Origin: an uncultured Planctomycetaceae bacterium
Lineage (GTDB): Bacteria; Planctomycetota; Planctomycetia; Planctomycetales; Planctomycetaceae
NCBI GenBank assembly: GCA_903921605.1
Contig: CAIXQV010000652.1
Span: forward strand, 1 to 11,692
DNA: 11,692 nt
Direction: 5' to 3'
The notes beneath the pieces are model-generated. The model saw only the letters and a program-made list of their open reading frames with translations. It searched no databases and was not told the DNA's origin. The number at the start of each line of letters is the position of its first letter. The first letter of the stretch is position 1. Position numbers and translations under genes: made by a program. Shown piece by piece: positions 6,951 to 11,692 of this stretch.

Positions 6951-7571
6951 ATGACGATCTCAATGACTGACTACTTCCGGACTCGACAGTCTGACCGGAA
7001 GAAGGAAACTCGTTACATCAACGTCATCAACAAGGACAACTGCACGTCGTGCAATTCCTGCGCGACGGTGTGTCCTGTTGACTGTATCTACGAAGTCGTC
7101 AGCCCGGTTCCATCTGAAAGCTATCATCAGATCGACACCAGCCGCTGCATTGGCTGCCAGATGTGCTATCGATCGCCGAACGACAGCAGTGAGTTCTACC
7201 AACTGACGATCTGTCCGTGGAATGCGATCGACATGCTTCACAACCCGAACGTGAAGCCGGACGACAATTCCGTTCTGGAGCCTTATTACCGCGGAACGGG
7301 TTCCAAGCTTCCATGGCCAAAGCTGGAAGAGTACGGCTATCAACTGTTTCTGGACGGTGAAGTCTTCCTGCCAACGACAGAAGAAGCTCTGCACAAGTAC
7401 TTCCACATTCTGCAGGAAGAAGCTTGGATGTACAGCGAAGAAGACAATATCCGGATCGTTCAGGCGGACGCCGAAACTGGTGAAGGCTTTGTTCGCTATC
7501 AAGCAACGCAGGAAGGTCGCGATCTTCTGGACTGTATGTTCCGCGGCTACAAGCGGATCTTCATGGACTAG
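6951..7571 (+). CDS. Ferredoxin-like protein with two [4Fe-4S] motifs and a C-terminal extension
   Basis: Probable cytoplasmic electron carrier or iron-sulphur subunit of 206 residues. The first cluster motif is canonical: C31-x2-C34-x2-C37-x3-C41-P, followed by VDCIYE with an extra C45, as in bacterial 7Fe/8Fe ferredoxins. The second is C66-x2-C69-x2-C72-x15-C88-P, with 15 residues where three are usual before the last cysteine. Residues after about 95 form a 110-residue extension rich in aromatic and acidic residues (for example YFHILQEEAWMYSEED), with no motif I recognise. ATG 6951 has a weak AGG 11 bases upstream; ATG 6963 is an alternative with no better site. No partner enzyme is adjacent: the next genes start 139 bases on, after a pseudo-palindrome. 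The redox partner is unknown. Confidence 0.85.
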   Translation: MTISMTDYFRTRQSDRKKETRYINVINKDNCTSCNSCATVCPVDCIYEVVSPVPSESYHQIDTSRCIGCQMCYRSPNDSSEFYQLTICPWNAIDMLHNPNVKPDDNSVLEPYYRGTGSKLPWPKLEEYGYQLFLDGEVFLPTTEEALHKYFHILQEEAWMYSEEDNIRIVQADAETGEGFVRYQATQEGRDLLDCMFRGYKRIFMD

Positions 7572-7585
7572 TCCTTTGTGACGGC

Positions 7586-7615
7586 GATGATTTGAGGTTA
7601 ACCTTATCAATCATC
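7586..7615. repeat. Imperfect palindrome downstream of the ferredoxin gene
   Basis: GATGATT (7586-7592) and AATCATC (7609-7615) flank a perfect AGGTTAACCT (7595-7604) whose centre is offset by one base. As RNA it folds into a bulged hairpin 15 bases after the stop at 7571 with no T-run. As DNA it could be an operator for the downstream SDR/CoA-transferase pair. Neither role can be decided here. Confidence 0.35.
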
Positions 7616-7710
7616 AAACGCGGGCCTGTGCTCTATGGACCACACACCAGCGTTTCTGATTGATGGTATGAACCCTCGAATTGATTGATCACGAAGCGCA
7701 GCAGGTCCTT

Positions 7711-8463
7711 ATGATTTCCATTGATCTCAATGGCAAAGTAGCGGTCGTTACCGGAGGCGGGCAAGGACTGGGTAAAGCCACAGCCACCATGCTTCACAGG
7801 GCTGGCGCGGCCGTTGTAATCAATTATCTGAACGACTCGTCTGGCACGGGCAAACGTGTCGCGGAAGAAACCGCAGCAGAACTCGGTGACCGGTGCCTCG
7901 CGATCGACGCCGATGTTCGATCTCGCGATGATCTTCAACGGATGTTTACAAAGATCGAAGCGCACTTTGGTCGTGTCGATATTCTGGTCAACAACGCGGC
8001 AATCCTGCGTGACCGCACAATGAAGAATCTGTCCGACGCGGACTGGGACGATGTTATCGAAACTAATCTGTCGGCTGTCTTCAAAGTGAGTCAGACGGCC
8101 GTTCAGTTTATGAACGATGGCGGTCGAATCGTGAACATGGCGTCTATCTCGGGCGTCATCGGCTTCTTCGGCCAGGCTAACTATGCCTCAGCAAAAGCCG
8201 GCGTGATTGCTCTGACAAAAGTGCTCAGCAAAGAACTGGCCAGTCGACAGATCAACGTCAACGCCGTTGCACCAGGCGTCGTTCTGACCGAAATGGGTAA
8301 GTCCATTCCCGACCAGGCTCGCCAGCAAATGCTGGCTCAGATCCCACTCCGTCGATTCGGCGAACCCGATGAAATCGCCAGCACGATTCTCTTCCTCTGC
8401 AGTCCGCTGTCGTCTTACATCACGGGCCAGACGTTGCATGTCAATGGCGGATGGTGGGCATGA
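7711..8463 (+). CDS. Short-chain dehydrogenase/reductase, FabG/PhaB-like 3-oxoacyl reductase
   Basis: NAD(P)H-dependent classical SDR of 250 residues, cytoplasmic. It has the cofactor motif TGGGQGLG (14-21), NNAA (94-97), and the catalytic tetrad N119, S145, Y158 and K162 (YASAK). The PG motif after the catalytic helix reads VAPGVV, and the C-terminus ends in [12 protein letters not shown] as in FabG-type enzymes. ATG 7711 has AGG 6 bases upstream; an in-frame TTG at 7681 would add ten residues that relatives lack. Likely reaction: reduction of a 3-oxoacyl thioester to the 3-hydroxy form (ACP- or CoA-bound), or the reverse. Its stop overlaps the start of the CoA-transferase gene (ATGA), so the two are translationally coupled, which favours a CoA-bound substrate over a role in bulk fatty acid synthesis. 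Confidence 0.9.
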   Translation: MISIDLNGKVAVVTGGGQGLGKATATMLHRAGAAVVINYLNDSSGTGKRVAEETAAELGDRCLAIDADVRSRDDLQRMFTKIEAHFGRVDILVNNAAILRDRTMKNLSDADWDDVIETNLSAVFKVSQTAVQFMNDGGRIVNMASISGVIGFFGQANYASAKAGVIALTKVLSKELASRQINVNAVAPGVVLTEMGKSIPDQARQQMLAQIPLRRFGEPDEIASTILFLCSPLSSYITGQTLHVNGGWWA

Positions 8464-9992
8464 CGACGCCTTTAACGAGTAAGCTGTGTTCAGCCGACGA
8501 GGCGGTTCAGCTGATTCAGAACGGCGTTACGGTGGCTTCAGGAGGTTTCGTCGGAGCCGGTCATCCGGAAGCTCTCACGGCAGCTCTCGAACGACGTTTT
8601 CTCGCCGACGGAAGCCCGGCCGATCTGACGCTCGTTTATGCGGCCGGGCAGGGCGATGGGAAGCAGCGAGGTCTCAATCACCTGGCTCATCCACGTCTGA
8701 TCAAACGCGTCATCGGCGGTCATTGGGGATTGATCCCGAGACTCGGCACGATGGCTCTGGCTGGCGAGATTGAAGCCTACAATTTTCCTCAGGGAGTTAT
8801 CTGCCAGCTGTTCCGTGATATCGCCGCCGGACGTCCCGGCTGCGTGACCCACGTGGGGCTGGGAACCTTTATCGATCCGATTCACTCGGGCGGACGTCTG
8901 AATGATCGCACAACAGAAGAACTAATCGAACGCATTCAGCTGCGTGGTCAAACTTGGCTGTTGTATCACGCTTTTCCCATTCATGTGGGGTTGATCCGCG
9001 CAACGGCCGCTGACCCGTTTGGCAACCTGATCATGGATGATGAAGCGGTGATTGGGGATGTGCTGCCCATCGCTCAGGCGGCTCATAATCATCAAGGCAT
9101 CGTGATCGCTCAGGTCCGACGAATTCTGGACAAACCGGCTTTACCTCAACACGTGCGAGTTCCCGGCAAACTTGTTTCGAAGATTGTGGTCGCCGCCGAG
9201 TCAGATCATTGGCAGACTTTTGGAGAACCTTATAACTCAAGCTACTGCCAGCCGGCTTCAATCAACGATCCCACGATCCAGCCTTCATTGCCAGCTATGC
9301 CTCCGGATGCCAGACGAATCATCGCTGCACGAGCATGCGATGAGCTGCTACCGGGAGCAATCGCAAATCTTGGGATTGGCCTTCCCGAAGGAGTCGCCCG
9401 CATCGCCGCAGAACGTCAGCTTCTGCACGATGTCACTCTGACTCTGGAGAGCGGACCGATCGGAGGAATGCCGGCCGGTGGACTAAGTTTCGGCGCATCG
9501 GTGCATCCGGAAGCGATCATCGATCAGCCAGCGCAGTTTGATTTCTACGATGGCGGTGGTCTGGATTTTGCCGCACTCGGCGCTGCTCAGGTTGACCAGC
9601 ACGGGAATGTGAATGTCTCTCGATTCGGGACTCGATTTGCCGGTGTGGGCGGCTTTGTAAATATCTCACAGAACGCGCGTCGACTTGTCTTCTGCGGCAC
9701 TCTGACAACCGATGGACTGGAAGTTGTGGTCGAGAACGGCTTGGTTCGCATCATTCGCGAAGGCCGCGTTGCTAAATTTGTGAAGCAAGTGGAACAGGTT
9801 TCATTTGCCGGTCAGGTGGCTCGAGAAGCCAGACGCGATGTTTTGTTCGTCACAGAACGAGCGGTCTTCCGACTGCAACCCGACGGCGTCGAGCTGATCG
9901 AAGTGGCCCCCGGGATTGATGTCCAGCGCGATATTCTTGATCAGATGGAGTTTCAGCCGCTGATTCGTTCCATCGCCGTCATGAAAATCTGA
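8460..9992 (+). CDS. Acyl-CoA:carboxylate CoA-transferase, family I, fused subunits (propionate CoA-transferase/YdiF-like)
   Basis: Moves CoA between an acyl-CoA and a carboxylate (acetate, propionate or 3-keto acids) through a glutamyl-CoA thioester. The 510-residue chain fuses the two halves that are separate subunits in some enzymes. The N-terminal half has [11 protein letters not shown] (27-37), [25 protein letters not shown] and [10 protein letters not shown], matching propionate CoA-transferases closely. The C-terminal half starts near 281, with [11 protein letters not shown] soon after. The catalytic glutamate is E330 in [13 protein letters not shown]. Start ATG 8460 overlaps the SDR stop as ATGA; an in-frame ATG at 8451 is possible but lies on the SDR's last codons with no better spacing. 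The 3' end overlaps the DUF58 gene on the other strand by 14 bases. The pairing suggests 3-hydroxy/3-oxoacyl-CoA turnover; the exact acid is unknown. Confidence 0.92.
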   Translation: MTTPLTSKLCSADEAVQLIQNGVTVASGGFVGAGHPEALTAALERRFLADGSPADLTLVYAAGQGDGKQRGLNHLAHPRLIKRVIGGHWGLIPRLGTMALAGEIEAYNFPQGVICQLFRDIAAGRPGCVTHVGLGTFIDPIHSGGRLNDRTTEELIERIQLRGQTWLLYHAFPIHVGLIRATAADPFGNLIMDDEAVIGDVLPIAQAAHNHQGIVIAQVRRILDKPALPQHVRVPGKLVSKIVVAAESDHWQTFGEPYNSSYCQPASINDPTIQPSLPAMPPDARRIIAARACDELLPGAIANLGIGLPEGVARIAAERQLLHDVTLTLESGPIGGMPAGGLSFGASVHPEAIIDQPAQFDFYDGGGLDFAALGAAQVDQHGNVNVSRFGTRFAGVGGFVNISQNARRLVFCGTLTTDGLEVVVENGLVRIIREGRVAKFVKQVEQVSFAGQVAREARRDVLFVTERAVFRLQPDGVELIEVAPGIDVQRDILDQMEFQPLIRSIAVMKI

Positions 9993-10884
9993 CGCGTTGT
10001 GCCGCCTGTCGCTCGGCCAACCACGAACCCAAAGTCTGCTGAAGTGGGTCACTGGTCAGCACTCTTCGACAATCGATCCCTATCGCTCCGCATTCCTTAT
10101 GGAGTGTTTGCGTAAACTCGTCGTACTGCCGCAGGTATTCTTTTCGCAGACGCAGCGGATCCACGAGCAATCGCCCACGATCAGCTTCCAGATTGTGGAA
10201 CTCGGTGGGTCGCTCAAACGGGAATGTTTCTTCTTCCGGAGCAACGACGCGAAAAATAATGACCTCATGCTTCGCGTGCCGACAACGTTGCAAAGCCTTC
10301 GTCAGCGCATCGATATCGTCAAAGCAGTCACTGATCAGAATCAACAGGCTGCGGCGACTGATCGTGGGCAGAGCAGACTCCAGAACAGCAGCAAGCCCCG
10401 TGTCAGACCCCGGAGTGGTCTCTTCGAGAACTTCCTGAATCCTGCGAAAGCCATCTCGATTGCTCGATGGTTTCAGCTGAGCACGTATCGCAGAATCAAA
10501 CGTAATCAGACCAACGGAGTCGCGTTGTCCCAGCAGCAGCCACGCCAGTGATGCAGCCAGCATTCGCGCATATTGAAACTTGGAAATGAATCGACCCGCA
10601 TAGGCCATACTGCCGCTGGCATCGATCAACAAATGAGCGCGGAGGTTGGTCTCGTCTTCAAATTCCTTGACATAGTAGCGGCCGGTCTTCCCGTAAGCGC
10701 GCCAGTCGATATGGCGGATTTCATCGCCGGGACTGTAATCGCGATGCTCAACGAACTCGACGCTGGATCCTTTGAACGGACTTCGATGACGGCCCATCAT
10801 CAGTCCCTCGACCAACTGCTGAGCAATCAGCTCCAGCCGCCCCAGTTGCACGAGTTCAGCCGGGTTTTGGGGCAGCGGGCTCAC
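9979..10884 (-). CDS. DUF58 domain protein with vWA-like fold
   Basis: A 301-residue protein of the DUF58 family, which commonly sits with MoxR AAA+ ATPases in systems thought to act as chaperones or cell-envelope regulators. The diagnostic block is complete: [24 protein letters not shown] (start at 39, given here only for its G-S-EF-R-Y-GD-R-IDW residues), then [15 protein letters not shown] (85-93) follows, the DxSxS metal-site (MIDAS) motif of von Willebrand A domains. A later ISD segment supplies another acidic residue. No membrane helix is visible, so it looks soluble. Start GTG 10884 has GGAG (complement of 10896-10899) 11 bases upstream. It lies 19 bases downstream of the pabA-like gene on the same strand and is probably co-transcribed. 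No MoxR gene is in the window. Its stop lies inside the 3' end of the CoA-transferase gene. Confidence 0.9.
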   Translation of the reverse strand: MSPLPQNPAELVQLGRLELIAQQLVEGLMMGRHRSPFKGSSVEFVEHRDYSPGDEIRHIDWRAYGKTGRYYVKEFEDETNLRAHLLIDASGSMAYAGRFISKFQYARMLAASLAWLLLGQRDSVGLITFDSAIRAQLKPSSNRDGFRRIQEVLEETTPGSDTGLAAVLESALPTISRRSLLILISDCFDDIDALTKALQRCRHAKHEVIIFRVVAPEEETFPFERPTEFHNLEADRGRLLVDPLRLRKEYLRQYDEFTQTLHKECGAIGIDCRRVLTSDPLQQTLGSWLAERQAAQRVRFS

Positions 10885-10903
10885 GGAGATCAGAACTCCA
10901 TTA

Positions 10904-11485
10904 TCAGATCGCGAGGAAATTACGGAGCAGGTCGTAACCCTTCTCCGTCAGAAAGCTCTCGGGATGAAACTGGACACCATGCACCGGATACTCGCGGTGC
11001 TGCAGGCCCATCACTTCAAAGGACTGCCCGGGATCTTCAACCCAGGCCGTGATCTGCAGACAATCCGGAACGGTTTCACGAGGCACAATCAGACTGTGAT
11101 ACCGAGTGGCCTGAAAGGGATCCGGCAAGCCCGCGAAAACTCCCTGACCCGTATGAGAAATCAGTGAAGTCTTGCCATGCATCAGTCGGTTGGCTCGCAC
11201 AACTTTGGCGCCAAATACTTCAGCCAGACACTGATGACCGAGACAAACTCCCAGCACTGGCAGCTTCGGGCCAAAATGGGCAATGAGATCTCGAGAAAGG
11301 CCCGCTTCCGCCGGAGTACAGGGCCCCGGCGAAATGATGATTCGCTCCGGCTTCAGGTCCTCGATCTGCTCAAGAGTGATCTGGTCATTTCGCTCGACGC
11401 GGATGTCAGCGGTCGGATTTATTTCACCGATGCGTTGCACCAGATTGAAGGTAAAAGAGTCGTAGTTATCGAGCAGAAAAATCAT
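10904..11485 (-). CDS. pabA: Glutamine amidotransferase, anthranilate / aminodeoxychorismate synthase component II
   Basis: Class I glutamine amidotransferase of 193 residues, the normal size of PabA/TrpG. It releases ammonia from glutamine for the chorismate-using subunit (TrpE for tryptophan, PabB for folate). The N-terminus LLDNYDSFTFNLVQ (4-17) is the family signature. SPGPCTPAEAG (52-62) supplies the oxyanion region, GVCLGHQ (79-85) holds the nucleophile C81, and HPES (174-177) gives H174 and E176 of the triad. Start ATG 11485 is preceded by GAGGTGG with 8 bases of spacing; a GTG four codons upstream would lie inside that ribosome-binding site. No trpE or pabB is in the window, so trp versus folate use, or both, cannot be decided; the symbol could equally be trpG. 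The DUF58 gene follows 19 bases downstream. Confidence 0.93.
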   Translation of the reverse strand: MIFLLDNYDSFTFNLVQRIGEINPTADIRVERNDQITLEQIEDLKPERIIISPGPCTPAEAGLSRDLIAHFGPKLPVLGVCLGHQCLAEVFGAKVVRANRLMHGKTSLISHTGQGVFAGLPDPFQATRYHSLIVPRETVPDCLQITAWVEDPGQSFEVMGLQHREYPVHGVQFHPESFLTEKGYDLLRNFLAI

Positions 11486-11623
11486 GAACAGAACCACCTC
11501 AGAGGAGTGGGAGAACCAAAGAATACGGAACCCAAACAGAAACGGACAGGACTGAAAAACCCGAAGCCATCATCCAGAGTGTTTCAAAACCAGCCGACCA
11601 TCACAGGCAGGCTTTTGATTTAA

Positions 11624-11691
11624 TCGTTTAACGGCAAGCCGCAGGCGTCGTTGCCCAATTTCGCCTACGCCTGCGGCTCGCCGTTAAACGA
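11624..11691. repeat. Long imperfect palindrome, REP-like intergenic element
   Basis: The 25-base arms 11624-11648 and 11667-11691 are complementary except for one A-C mismatch, around an 18-base loop. The right arm reads ACGCCTGCGGCTCGCCG and then TTAAACGA; the left begins TCGTTTAACGGCAAGCC. It sits upstream of the pabA-like gene (-), in a region with no other visible gene, and may continue past the window edge. It shares GCTCGCCG with the outer arm of the palindrome at 3930-4004, suggesting members of one dispersed repeat family. A role as a terminator for a gene beyond the window is also possible, although no T-run flanks it. Confidence 0.65.
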
Positions 11692-11692
11692 G

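Noticed and set aside
6960..7610. Minus-strand open frame (216 codons) opposite the ferredoxin gene
   Set aside because: The plus-strand product has unambiguous iron-sulphur motifs; the antisense translation is valine/arginine-rich and featureless.
10573..11052. Plus-strand 159-codon frame opposite the DUF58 and pabA-like genes
   Set aside because: It spans the boundary of two well-supported minus-strand genes, and its product has no domain features.

Overview
The window looks like chromosomal DNA of a planctomycete (Planctomycetota). This is inferred from gene content, not from a marker gene. It combines a Tat-exported Gfo/Idh/MocA oxidoreductase, a secreted DUF1080 (3-keto-disaccharide hydrolase family) protein, a DoxX-like membrane protein with a very large insert, a DUF58 protein and several GTG starts, at moderate GC (roughly mid-50s by eye). 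No mobile element, CRISPR array, rRNA or tRNA was seen.

Layout. 1-792 (+): 3' part of an ApbE-type FAD:protein FMN transferase, cut by the window edge. 910-2091 (+): DoxX-like membrane protein. 2151-3707 (+): Gfo/Idh/MocA oxidoreductase with a twin-arginine signal. 3708-4041: gap with three hairpin structures and a probable unannotated 35-residue membrane peptide (3815-3922). 4042-5541 (+): MFS transporter with an unusual insert. 5651-6409 (-): secreted DUF1080 protein, convergent with the transporter. 6410-6950: about 540 bases without a convincing gene, lying between divergent genes. 6951-7571 (+): two-cluster ferredoxin-like protein with odd cysteine spacing and a long C-terminal extension. 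7711-8463 and 8460-9992 (+): an ATGA-coupled pair, an SDR oxidoreductase and a fused family I CoA-transferase. 9979-10884 (-): DUF58 protein whose 3' end overlaps the CoA-transferase by 14 bases. 10904-11485 (-): PabA/TrpG glutamine amidotransferase. 11624-11691: a long imperfect palindrome at the window edge.

How the genes may work together. The first half is redox- and sugar-flavoured and largely extracytoplasmic. Gfo/Idh/MocA enzymes can oxidise a glycoside to a 3-keto sugar, and characterised DUF1080 proteins cleave 3-keto-glycosides. The MFS transporter between them could move substrate or product. Membership of DoxX and ApbE in the same process is only suggested by position. The second half holds acyl-CoA metabolism (SDR plus CoA-transferase), a separate ferredoxin, and a minus-strand pair (PabA then DUF58) that is probably co-transcribed without an obvious functional link.

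No clearly new defence or mobile system was found. The items most worth a second look are the small membrane ORF between hairpins, the two palindromic elements sharing a core, the ferredoxin cysteine pattern, and the large inserts in the DoxX and MFS proteins.
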